Below, piece after piece: positions 9,119 to 18,503 of a stretch of 64,000 nt of DNA. Each line of letters starts with the position of its first letter. The stretch's first letter is position 1. Below the pieces are notes generated by a model. It made no database searches and was not told the origin of the DNA. It was given only the letters and a program-made list of their open reading frames with translations. The position numbers and the translations under genes are program-made. The stretch is from Nitrosomonas sp. (lineage in GTDB: Bacteria > Pseudomonadota > Gammaproteobacteria > Burkholderiales > Nitrosomonadaceae), in NCBI GenBank assembly GCA_016710135.1, contig JADJLM010000001.1:620001-684000 (forward strand), given 5' to 3'.

Positions 9119-10312
9119 TCACGTCTTTTTTGTGTGATATTGATCCATCTTAGCTAATTTCTCAAGCTTCTCGGATATTTTACTTTCTAATCCTCGCGTG
9201 GTTGGGTGATAAAAAGTAATGGGTGATAGCGTTTCTGGGAAATAATTTTCTCCTGCCGCATACGCTTCAGGTTCGTCATGAGGGTAGCGGTATTTCTTGC
9301 CATAACCCATTTCTTCCATTAATCGGGTCGGTGCGTTGCGAAGATGGAGTGGGACTTGATGGGAAATGTCATGTTCAATTGTTGATCGTGCTTTTTTATA
9401 GGCGCGCGGGTCGGCCAATCCAATATCTTCTACTGCAGCTCGAATTAATCTTCGGGCGATATAGATTGGATCGACACCTCCATCGAGCATACGACACATC
9501 CAATACAATGCAGCATCTGGCGAAGAACCACGGATTGATTTATGCAGCGCTGAGATCTGATCATAAAACGCATCTTTGCCTTTATCGAAATTACGCAGGC
9601 TCCGTGTCAATGCTTTATGTACCTGATCGGCATCGATGGTATCGTAAGTTTCAGCTTCAGCAGCAATACTGAGCTGCTCGAGTAAATTGAGTAAACGTCT
9701 GGCATCGCCATCCGCGAATTGAATAATCAATTGCTTTGCTTCATCAGAAAAACTCAACGTATTTAGTATTGATCGATGTGTACGATCAAAAAGCTGCTGC
9801 AACTCCTCCTGAGATAAGGGGAACAGCGTATAAACCTGCGCGCGAGACAACAAAGCTCGATTGACCTCAAAGGATGGATTTTCAGTCGTTGCTCCAATGA
9901 AGGTAATTAAGCCTTGTTCAACATACGGTAGAAAGGCATCTTGTTGTGCTTTATTAAAACGATGAACTTCATCTACGAATAATACGGTGTGCCGTTCGGA
10001 TTGCTGGTAAATATTTTTTGCACGGTCGATTGCTTCACGAATATCTTTCACGCCTGCCAAAACAGCAGATATAGCGATAAATTCAGCATCAAATGCATGG
10101 GACATCAGGCGTGCTAAAGTGGTTTTGCCGCTACCGGGTGGACCCCAAAGTATCATTGAATGAGGTTTTCCTGTTTCAAACGCATTACGTAAGGGACTGC
10201 CAACACCCAGAAGGTGGGCTTGACCAATCACTTCTTCGAGCGATTGAGGTCGTAAACGTTCTGCTAACGGAGTGGATAAGGGTAGCTGAGAAGAAAAATC
10301 AAACTCAGTCAC
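9119..10312 (-). CDS. rarA: Replication-associated recombination protein A (RarA/MgsA AAA+ ATPase)
   Basis: The 397-residue protein has Walker A GPPGSGKTTLA at about 57-67, Walker B VLFVDEVHRF, sensor 1 GATTENPSFEV and the C-terminal MgsA tetramerisation domain (LHKSIRGSSPDAALYWMCRML). RarA acts at stalled forks and clears SSB or polymerase there. Its start overlaps the end of lolA by 8 bp, so lolA and rarA, with ftsK upstream, form one operon, the ftsK-lolA-rarA order known in Proteobacteria. Confidence 0.95.
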   Translation of the reverse strand: MTEFDFSSQLPLSTPLAERLRPQSLEEVIGQAHLLGVGSPLRNAFETGKPHSMILWGPPGSGKTTLARLMSHAFDAEFIAISAVLAGVKDIREAIDRAKNIYQQSERHTVLFVDEVHRFNKAQQDAFLPYVEQGLITFIGATTENPSFEVNRALLSRAQVYTLFPLSQEELQQLFDRTHRSILNTLSFSDEAKQLIIQFADGDARRLLNLLEQLSIAAEAETYDTIDADQVHKALTRSLRNFDKGKDAFYDQISALHKSIRGSSPDAALYWMCRMLDGGVDPIYIARRLIRAAVEDIGLADPRAYKKARSTIEHDISHQVPLHLRNAPTRLMEEMGYGKKYRYPHDEPEAYAAGENYFPETLSPITFYHPTTRGLESKISEKLEKLAKMDQYHTKKT

Positions 10313-10931
10313 TGATTACATCGGCTCCACTGGGCGGTTTAAACTGAAACAGTTCAATAGCAAGGTTAGGATTAAAATGAATTTCACTAAAAACTAGTAG
10401 GGTAAATTGACCAAAGTTGTCTCGAAGTATCATTTCTCGCAATTCACCTGTCTTTGTGAAACCCATTCGAATCAATTCAAAATTGGTTTCTTTATGTTTA
10501 GGTGTTGCCTCAAGCCAATCGATCTCATCTTCAACATTGATTTCAGTAAGATTAAAATCCTTTTCAATTGCGCTGCTACCTGCAAGTAGTGCAGCGGGAC
10601 TATTGCCAATGGCGAGATCAAGTTGACGTACTGTTACTTGGTTGAGATCTTGGTCATAAAACCATACGCGACTGCCGTCACCAACGATTAATTGTTGATA
10701 GGGTTTTTCATAGATCCATCGAAATTTACCCGGCCGTTGAAACATCATTGAACCACTTGCTTCTTGAACAACCTGAAAATTCTGGTCGAGTAATTTTTGA
10801 TGAAAGGCTGCTTTAAATGTTTGTGTTTTTTGTATGAATCCTCTTAGATGCTCTACAGCAGAAGCTTGAGCTCCCAGAGGAAAAAGCGATACGATGAGTA
10901 CGATTACAAACCGAACGATACTCCCCTTCAT
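10305..10931 (-). CDS. lolA: Outer-membrane lipoprotein carrier protein LolA
   Basis: The 208-residue protein has a signal peptide ending GAQASA and the LolA fold (HLRGFIQKTQTFKAAFHQ, then SGSMMFQRPGKFRWIYEKPY). LolA is the periplasmic chaperone that takes lipoproteins from LolCDE to LolB. It lies between ftsK (45 bp) and rarA (8-bp overlap), the standard cluster. No oddity is seen. Confidence 0.93.
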   Translation of the reverse strand: MKGSIVRFVIVLIVSLFPLGAQASAVEHLRGFIQKTQTFKAAFHQKLLDQNFQVVQEASGSMMFQRPGKFRWIYEKPYQQLIVGDGSRVWFYDQDLNQVTVRQLDLAIGNSPAALLAGSSAIEKDFNLTEINVEDEIDWLEATPKHKETNFELIRMGFTKTGELREMILRDNFGQFTLLVFSEIHFNPNLAIELFQFKPPSGADVISD

Positions 10932-10976
10932 TATAGCGATGATGAATTTAATTTTATTATCCTCAATGGGTGTTGC

Positions 10977-13277
10977 TCAGTCACTGCGGTCGGGTACGAG
11001 CACTTCACGGTTTCCATTGCTTTGCATCGCAGAGACAAGACCCGCTCGTTCCATATCTTCAACGAGACGAGCAGCGCGATTATAGCCAATACGAAGCTGG
11101 CGCTGAATCAATGAGATCGACGCCCGCCGCGACTTCAGAACGATTGCTACTGCTTCATCATACAATAAATCTGTTTCTCCCGTAGGTCGATTATTCTCAT
11201 TGGGTTCTCCAGCATAGTCGCCTTCTTCATCGCTTGCTTTGAGAATAGCCTCAACATAGCGAGGTTCACCTTGTTGCTTGAGGTGTTCTACTACCTTGTG
11301 GACTTCATGATCTGCTACAAATGCACCATGAATACGCTGCGGATAACCACTTCCAGGTGGAAGATAGAGCATATCACCTTGACCTAGTAAAGCTTCTGCA
11401 CCCATTTGATCTAAAATGGTGCGTGAATCAATTTTACTCGAAACTTGGAACGCGATTCGGGTTGGGATATTGGCTTTGATTAGGCCTGTAATGACGTCAA
11501 CGGAGGGTCGCTGTGTGGCGAGTAATAAATGAATACCGGCTGCACGGGCTTTTTGAGCCAGTCTCGCAATGAGTTTCTCAACTTTTTTACCCATAACCAT
11601 CATCAAATCAGCCAATTCATCAATTACAACTACAATCATTGGCATTTCTTCAAGCTGTGTCGCATCATCTGATCCGATGTGGGTGGGTGCTACAAGCGGT
11701 TGACCCGCTTTTCGTGCTTCTTGAATTTTCTGATTATACCCAGCGAGATTGCGTACGCCTAATGAAGACATTAGCTTGTAGCGCCGTTCCATTTCTGCTA
11801 CGGACCAATTTAATGCGTTAGCGGCATCACGCATATCGGTTACCACCGGTGTAAGTAAATGTGGAATACCTTCATATACGGAAAGCTCAAGCATTTTAGG
11901 ATCAACAAGAATCAATCTTACTTGCTCTGGCGTAGCTTTATAGAGCAAACTTAAAATAATCGCATTGATGGCAACGGATTTACCTGAGCCGGTTGTGCCA
12001 GCAACTAGCGCATGCGGCATTTTACCTAAGTCAGAGACAATGGGTCGACCACTGATATCTTTACCGAGCGCAATAGTCAAAGGAGAAACCATATCAGCAT
12101 AAGCCCGCGAGCTGAGAATTTCATGTAAGCGTACGACTTGTCGTTTAGGATTGGGAATCTCTAATCCCATGGTCGTTTTACCAGGAATTGTTTCTACAAC
12201 ACGGATGCTCGCTACTGAAAGTGCACGCGCTAAATCTTTAACTAAGTTAATGATTTGATTTCCTTTTACGCCAGTCGCTGGTTCGATCTCATAACGAGTA
12301 ATGACAGGGCCAGGATGAGCAGAGACGACTTTAACTTCAACACCAAATTCTTGTAGCCTTCGCTCGATCAACCGTGAAGTGAACTCCAAGGTTTCATTCG
12401 ACAAGAGTTCTACATCAACTTTGGGTTCATCCAATAAATATAAGGGAGGAAGACTAGAGTCCGGGAGTTCCGAAAATAATGGTGCCTGCTTTTCTTTAAG
12501 AATGCGAGAAGATTTTGGAATCGATGTATCGGGTATTTCAATTTTGAGGGGAGGATGTGTCGATAAATCTTTTTTTAAATCATCAACATGCTCGCTTCGT
12601 TGCAATGAAGATAGTTTGCCTGCCCGACGATCTAACCATGTTAACCATGATTGCCATAAGGTAACGCAAGATAATTCAATTGTTTCGCCTATTTTCTCAG
12701 CCATTCGTACCCAGGAAATTCCTGAGAACAGGCTAAATCCAATTGCAAATAAAATAAAAAAGCTTAATGAAGCACCAGTCACTCCCAATAATCGCGAGAA
12801 AGTTTGGCTAATCGTTTCTCCTAATATTCCACCGGGTGCCAATGGAAGTACGATATTTAATGTATTAAACCGAAGCGCTTCAATCCCGCTACTTGCCACC
12901 AACAAAGTAACAAAGCCGATCAACGATATGATTAAAGAACGTGGATCGAATAAACTTACGATGTCTATGCGTCGGTAACTCCAAATAATTGCTGCGATAA
13001 ATAAAGCAACTAACCACCAAGCTGAAGCACCAAATAGATAAAGCAATAAATCGGATAACCATGCACCAGCTTTGCCGCCTGTATTAGTTATTTGAGTAAT
13101 ATTGTCACTATGAGACCAACCTGGATCAGCTTGATTAAAGGTTAACAGTATGAGTACAAGGTACAACGCTACCGCGCCTAGCACTAAGCAGCCCGCTTCA
13201 CGTAATAATTTAGCTAATTTGGGAGGCAGAGGATTATTGCTTGATTTCCTCGCCATCGATTTGTTGGCAACACCCAT
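10977..13277 (-). CDS. ftsK: DNA translocase FtsK
   Basis: The 766-residue protein has four N-terminal membrane segments, a short linker, the beta/alpha motor and a winged-helix gamma domain at the C-terminus (DEAVAIVLKSRRASISLIQR). Walker A is GTTGSGKSVAIN and Walker B IVVVIDELADLM. FtsK anchors at the septum and pumps chromosome termini for dimer resolution by XerCD at dif. This is the short form usual in Betaproteobacteria, lacking the long Pro/Gln linker of E. coli. AGGAATTCAC before 13277 supports the chosen start. Confidence 0.96.
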   Translation of the reverse strand: MGVANKSMARKSSNNPLPPKLAKLLREAGCLVLGAVALYLVLILLTFNQADPGWSHSDNITQITNTGGKAGAWLSDLLLYLFGASAWWLVALFIAAIIWSYRRIDIVSLFDPRSLIISLIGFVTLLVASSGIEALRFNTLNIVLPLAPGGILGETISQTFSRLLGVTGASLSFFILFAIGFSLFSGISWVRMAEKIGETIELSCVTLWQSWLTWLDRRAGKLSSLQRSEHVDDLKKDLSTHPPLKIEIPDTSIPKSSRILKEKQAPLFSELPDSSLPPLYLLDEPKVDVELLSNETLEFTSRLIERRLQEFGVEVKVVSAHPGPVITRYEIEPATGVKGNQIINLVKDLARALSVASIRVVETIPGKTTMGLEIPNPKRQVVRLHEILSSRAYADMVSPLTIALGKDISGRPIVSDLGKMPHALVAGTTGSGKSVAINAIILSLLYKATPEQVRLILVDPKMLELSVYEGIPHLLTPVVTDMRDAANALNWSVAEMERRYKLMSSLGVRNLAGYNQKIQEARKAGQPLVAPTHIGSDDATQLEEMPMIVVVIDELADLMMVMGKKVEKLIARLAQKARAAGIHLLLATQRPSVDVITGLIKANIPTRIAFQVSSKIDSRTILDQMGAEALLGQGDMLYLPPGSGYPQRIHGAFVADHEVHKVVEHLKQQGEPRYVEAILKASDEEGDYAGEPNENNRPTGETDLLYDEAVAIVLKSRRASISLIQRQLRIGYNRAARLVEDMERAGLVSAMQSNGNREVLVPDRSD

Positions 13278-13420
13278 GTGAATTCCTGGGAAAGGTAAGC
13301 AGTGACCTGCAGATTATATCACTGCTACTTTATTATCATCACAATCACAGACGGTCAAATGTGATAGCAGGACACTCCATAGTGATCGCAAAGTACAGGG
13401 TATTCGCGAACTAACTAATC

Positions 13421-14068
13421 TTACTTTGATGATTTTTCCTTACGCGCTTTCTCAATCAATGCATCGAGAACGAGAATGGTATCACGCGGTAATCCGCTCA
13501 TTTTACCGCTAGTTAGGTATTTCCCCTCGACAACGAGGGCAGGTACACCGGTCAATTTATATTGCTTTGTCATTTGAGATGCGCGATTGACCATGTTCTG
13601 AACAGAAAAGGAATTGTAGGCGTTAACAAATTCTTTCCGATCAACGCCTTGCTTTTCGATCCATTCAAATAGCGTTGATTCTTTTGCTAGATCAATTTTT
13701 TTAGCATGAATCGCATCATAGATTTTATCGTGTAGATCTTTCGAAATACCTAATGCTTCCATGGCATAGAATGTCTTAGCAGCAACTGACCAGTTTGCGC
13801 GAAAAATTGCTGGAACATAGCGGAATTTTACGTCTTTAGGAGCATTTTTACGCCATTGATCGATATGCGGATGCAAATCATAGCAATGCGGGCACCCGTA
13901 CCAGAAGAATTCGATGACTTCGATACTGCGGGCATCATCAGTCGGTTGTGGCGTTGAAAGAACAGTATAGTCTTTGCCTTCAACAATATCAGCAAAAGCC
14001 ACCGAGGCACCTACGCTGCTTACACAGCCAATCAAAAGCAAGATAAAAAGTTTAGTTAATTTTTTCAT
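13421..14068 (-). CDS. dsbA: Thiol:disulfide interchange protein DsbA
   Basis: This 215-residue periplasmic oxidoreductase has a signal peptide ending SVAFA and the active-site motif CPHC within FFWYGCPHCYDLHP, then a DsbA helical insertion. The cis-Pro loop is TGVPALVV. It puts disulfides into exported proteins. It is followed downstream by nothing on the same strand until ftsK (about 140 bp), and preceded by a SPOR protein gene. Confidence 0.94.
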   Translation of the reverse strand: MKKLTKLFILLLIGCVSSVGASVAFADIVEGKDYTVLSTPQPTDDARSIEVIEFFWYGCPHCYDLHPHIDQWRKNAPKDVKFRYVPAIFRANWSVAAKTFYAMEALGISKDLHDKIYDAIHAKKIDLAKESTLFEWIEKQGVDRKEFVNAYNSFSVQNMVNRASQMTKQYKLTGVPALVVEGKYLTSGKMSGLPRDTILVLDALIEKARKEKSSK

Positions 14069-14123
14069 ATCATCGCAAATGGTGAAAGGGAATGTAAAAA
14101 ATCATTTTAGAATAAAAGATCCA

Positions 14124-14744
14124 TCAAGGCATACTACTTGTCGGTAACCTAATTATATTTGATTCAATTTGATTTTCCTGTAGGGAAGCCCGAATCTGGT
14201 CAATTTCATGGATATCCGAAAAAGGCCCCATACGAACGCGATACCAGGTGCCTTTATCCGAAGACTCAGTCGATTGAATGGCAGCCATCATACCTAGAAA
14301 CGCAAGCTCTGCTTTTACTTTCTCAGCTTCTTTTGCACTCTTAAAGGAACCAATCTGCAAGAAAAAACTGTTAGTTGCACGTTGAACGTTATCGGTTTCA
14401 GGGGAGGTTTGGGCTACTTCTTTAGAATTTGAGAGACTTCCGGCATTAGGTTCATCGATTCCAGGTAGTATCTTATAAAAATCAAAGCGCGATTTACTTT
14501 CTTCTATCACATTACTGCTATTAACGGCACTTTTTTCTGTCTGAGTGGGTTTGGATAAAAGTTCTTCTTTAGGTCGACTTGCTGTTTTGTCTTCAGTTAA
14601 AAAAGGACTAGGTGCTTGATTAATATAGAGCCATACACCGATTGCGCTGATTAAACCAAGTGCATAGCCAATAAATATACCAAGAATAAGCGAACCACCA
14701 CCTTTTGATGATGTTCCTCTCCTTGATTTATAATCTCTACTCAT
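14124..14744 (-). CDS. SPOR-domain inner-membrane protein
   Basis: The 206-residue protein has a Lys/Arg-rich cytoplasmic tail, one membrane segment at about 19-42 (LILGIFIGYALGLISAIGVW), a low-complexity periplasmic linker and a C-terminal SPOR domain (SFFLQIGSFKSAKEAEKVKAEL). SPOR domains bind denuded peptidoglycan at the septum, as in FtsN and DedD. It lies directly after argS, an order common in Betaproteobacteria. It could be an FtsN-like division protein, but that is inferred from layout. Confidence 0.88.
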   Translation of the reverse strand: MSRDYKSRRGTSSKGGGSLILGIFIGYALGLISAIGVWLYINQAPSPFLTEDKTASRPKEELLSKPTQTEKSAVNSSNVIEESKSRFDFYKILPGIDEPNAGSLSNSKEVAQTSPETDNVQRATNSFFLQIGSFKSAKEAEKVKAELAFLGMMAAIQSTESSDKGTWYRVRMGPFSDIHEIDQIRASLQENQIESNIIRLPTSSMP

Positions 14745-14764
14745 AAAATTCTATAAAATTACAG

Positions 14765-16522
14765 TTACATTTCGTTGGGCGCTGATACACCTAATAAGTC
14801 TAACCCGTTAGCAATAACTTGCTGAATTGCAACAATTAATGCCATTCTTGCTAGCTTAAGTTCCTGTTCCGGTACGAGAAAACGCGTTGAATTATAATAG
14901 CTATGAAACGCGCCTGCCAGATCTTTAAGGTAGAAAGCAAGAAAGTGGGGAGCCCGTTCTTTTGCTGCAGCCTCAAGTGTATCAGGATAATCAATTAATT
15001 TCTGTATCAAAGCAAATTCTTCCTCATTACTTAACCAATTCGTTGGGGCATTGGAAAGTGTCGAGATTTCCTCACCCCATTGTGTAATAACGCTATTTAT
15101 TCGAGCATGAGCATATTGCACATAATAAACTGGATTATCGTTCGATTGCGATTTTGCGAGATCCAAATCAAAATCTAAATGCTGATCACTTTTCCGCAAC
15201 ACATAAAAGAATCGCGCTGCATCATTTCCGACTTCCTTACGCAATTCCCTTAGGGTGACAAATTCTCCTGAGCGGGTTGACATGGAAGCTTTTTTGCCGT
15301 CTCGATAAAGTACGGCGAATTGCACTAATGCAATTTCCAGTTTTTTGGGGTCGAGGGATAATGCCTGCATTGCTCCCTTGACTCGTGGTATATAACCATG
15401 GTGATCTGCACCCCAGACATTAATAATATGAGAAAATCCGCGTTCAAATTTATTGAGATGATAGGCGATATCTGAAGCAAAATAAGTATACTGCCCATTC
15501 TCCCGTTGGATTACACGATCTTTTTCATCACCAAATCGAGTTGAACGAAACCAAAGTGCACCATCCTGCTGATAAGTCATGTGATTTTTCTCGAGCGTAG
15601 TAATCGCTTTTGTGATCAACCCATTATCAAAGAGTGATTGCTCAGAAAACCAAGTATCAAATTCAACACCAAACTCCATTAAATCATTGCGGCAATCACC
15701 GAGCTGCTCAGTCAAAACAAACTGATGGATATAGGAGTAATCTTCACTGAGAATTTCTTTGCGGCCTGAATCAATTTATCCAACTGCTCATCTTCATTCG
15801 ATTCCGATGATGCGTCGATTGGGGTAGCAAGCGGTATTAATGCCTGTGATTGATGTACGTAGCGATCGCCATGCGCTTCTTTTATCATCTTGGCCATATC
15901 GATGACATACTCGCCCTGGTAGGCATTCCCAGGAAATGGAATTGATACGCCACAAAGCACAAGATAGCGTAACCAGGTTGATAACGTAAGAATATCCATC
16001 TGCCTTCCCGCATCATTTACATAGTACTCACGGGTTACTGAATAGCCATTCGCACGTAGAATATTTGCAAGGCTAGCGCCATATGCAGCCCCTCTTCCAT
16101 GACCAACATGTAAAGGCCCTGTGGGATTCGCTGAAACAAATTCAACTTGTATCTGTTTTCTTTTCCCAACATCAGTAGCGCCAAAAAGATCGCCTTGCTG
16201 CAATACTTGTAATAAAAATTGTTGTTTTGCGGATTGTTTGAGAAATAAATTGATAAAACCATTGCCTGCAACTTCTGCTTTTTCTAAAAAAGGGGAATCT
16301 GGAAGGAACTGAAGCAGTGACTGGGCGATTTCCTTAGGACTCTTATGCAAGAAACGAGCTAATTGCAAAGCAATATTGCTGGAATAGTCGCCATGTTCTA
16401 CTTGTTTAGGGCGAGCCAGTTCTATAAAAAATTTCACAATTGGGAGGTAATATTTTCTCAGTTGCTTGATAGAGTAATTCAGTGAAATGAACTTTAAAAT
16501 TATTTTGTTTAAGGGCAGTCAT
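14765..16522 (-). pseudogene. argS: Arginine--tRNA ligase, reading frame broken twice
   Basis: Three frames join into one class I ArgRS of normal length. The first starts at the ATG at 16522 (MTALKQNNF), the second opens FIELARPKQVEHGDYS and includes the HIGH-type motif in NPTGPLHVGHGRG, and the third runs from MTEQLGDCRNDL to the anticodon-binding C-terminus. The breaks are at an A6 run (16426-16431 on +) and at 15755-15760, where one base is missing in an A-rich stretch of the coding strand. Since argS is essential and the protein is otherwise well conserved, I think these are sequence errors. The SPOR gene follows. Confidence 0.88.
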
Positions 16523-16767
16523 AAGCAAAAGAGATTTAAGTGAAACGTAAATTATATCGAGGTTGGGATGATTTCATGCGAGTGATTTATTTGAACTACC
16601 CTTTGTAACGAGATATTTTTTAAAAAACACGTTATTAGGTACTTCGCATAGATTACCAGTCATTACATTACCTATACTTAACTCGACAGTAATGTGATTT
16701 ACATCGCTTGCAAGTATATAATAGTGCACATTAAATAATCGGTTAAGAAAAATTAAGGGTTGTAATA

Positions 16768-17429
16768 ATGGATAATAAGCAAATAAATCAAGCAAAAAGT
16801 GAGGATGAGACCGATCTCTTAAATCACTGTGTCCAATACGCTAAAGTAATTTTGAATGAGCAACTGGCTCGGATTAAAAGTGAAAATATGACTTTGCGCC
16901 TGAATTTAAATTCATGACAATCCAACTCTATCTTGTCGGGGTGATGTGGCAATTTTATGAAAAACAGCAACAGATGCCCCCTGAAATAGCTCGCGAGAAA
17001 GCTTTTTTGACACTTCATTCGATGATGATCAGTGATGGGGCAAAACCTAAACGTGCTGATAAACAAATTGCCTTTATTAAGGAAATGTCAAAACTTAAAG
17101 ATGGTGATGAGGCCTTGGCTATCCATATTGGATACGAGTCTAAGCCAGATGATGAGAGTTTATCCGAAGTTTTTGATCACTATATTGATGAGCCTCGAGT
17201 TTCAGGTGCATTATGGCGATCCTATGATCGAGGTAAAAAAATTATTTTATTGGGCGGATTATTTGTTGGGGTGGTGGCCGTATGGTTTGTCACAATTTTT
17301 ATTCCGGAAAGTAGTGAACTTACTATTTTAGCGACTGGCTTGGTGGCAGCGTGTTTATTTATCTTGCCCACCTTCCTAATTGGTCTACTAATCTATCGCA
17401 ACAAAGTTAAACAAGGTGAACGTTCTTAA
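16768..17429 (+). CDS. Uncharacterised membrane protein, probably one gene with a frame break
   Basis: Two frames meet here. The first starts at 16768 after a ribosome site (AAGGGT) and encodes 49 residues to a TGA at 16915. The second starts at 16914 (ATGA overlap) and encodes 171 residues. Adding one T near 16893 would join them as ...ENMTFAPEFKFMTIQLY..., a smoother protein of about 220 residues. Either a coupled pair or one broken gene is possible; I favour one gene, given nearby indels. The C-terminal third has two membrane helices (IILLGGLFVGVVAVWFVTIF and a second near the end). I do not recognise the family. The 16523-16767 stretch before it holds no gene. Confidence 0.5.
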
Positions 17430-17603
17430 CAGAATGTTGTAATACTTTCTACGTTGCCGTTGCAGTGTTAAAAACAGACTCGAAATGCCTCATATATTAT
17501 ATAAGCGCTACGCTTTTTCAGCTGTTTTGCCTTGCTCTACTTCCTCAGAAGCATTTTTCAACGACTTGTTAAAGACAGTGGGTGAAGGTTGTCTTAAAAA
17601 ATT

Positions 17604-18455
17604 ATGAGTGCATTGATTATCGATGGTAAAAGCAGTTGCCTATAAAGTTCGCAATACACTCAAGCAACGTACCAGAAGCTTGTCCAATTAGGGATCCAAC
17701 CTGGGCTGGCAGTCATCTTGGTCGGTGATAATCCGGCATCCAGTATTTATGTGCGTAATAAGGCGAAAGCGTGTAAAGAAACAGGAATTCATTCTGAGGT
17801 TTATCAATTTTCTGGTGATACATCACAAATGACCGTGCTTGAGCATATTCATGCATTAAATGATAATCCCAAGATACATGGTATTTTGATCCAACTTCCA
17901 TTACCCTCACATTTTGATACGCAGAGAATTATCGCGTCGATTGCGATCGAGAAGATGTAGATGGATTTCATCCCTGTAATATCGGTGCGTTATCGACTGG
18001 TAATGCACGATTCTATCCTTGCACCCTATGGCGTGATGACCTTATTGAATGAATTTAATTTAACCATCGAAGGACAACATGCAGTCGTCGTGGGAGGAGT
18101 AATATTGTTGGCAAGCCAATGGCCTATATGTTGCTAGAGAAGGGAGCAACCGTTACAATTTGCATCTAAAACGCAAAACTTATCCCAATTTACTCAGAGT
18201 GCTAATATATTAGTGGTTGCAACCGGAAGACCGCAAATGATCAGCGCAGAGATGGTCCGTCCGGGATCGGTTATCATCGACGTAGGAATCAACCGCTTAA
18301 GCGATGGCCATCTTTGTGGCGATGTTGATTTTGCTTCCGTTAAAGAAAAAGCGGGCTATATTACTCCTGTCCCTGGGGGTGTCGGCCCCATGACCATTAC
18401 CATGTTATTAAGTAACACGATCGAAGCTGCCGAGCGCGTTCAATCTGCTAACTAA
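17604..18455 (+). pseudogene. folD: Bifunctional methylenetetrahydrofolate dehydrogenase/cyclohydrolase, frame-disrupted
   Basis: The pieces MSALIIDGK, LAVILVGDNPASSIYVRNKAKAC, GILIQLPLP, NIVGKPMAYMLL and GYITPVPGGVGPMTITMLL, spread over three frames, together give a nearly complete FolD of about 280 residues. FolD interconverts 5,10-methylene- and 10-formyl-THF using NADP. I count about six breaks: an extra A near 17630, missing bases near 17671, 17955, 18025 and 18098, and a 2-base loss near 18166. All are in or beside short runs. Apart from stops caused by the shifts, the protein is well conserved, so sequence error is likelier than true decay. Confidence 0.82.
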
Positions 18456-18503
18456 AATCAAGGATGTTGCTTATCCTTCAATTGAACATTACAGTTACTC
18501 AAT

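Noticed and set aside
14765..16522. Programmed ribosomal frameshifting in argS and other broken genes
   Set aside because: Sites differ in sequence and direction, lack a shared slippery heptamer plus pseudoknot, and occur in families with no known frameshifting.
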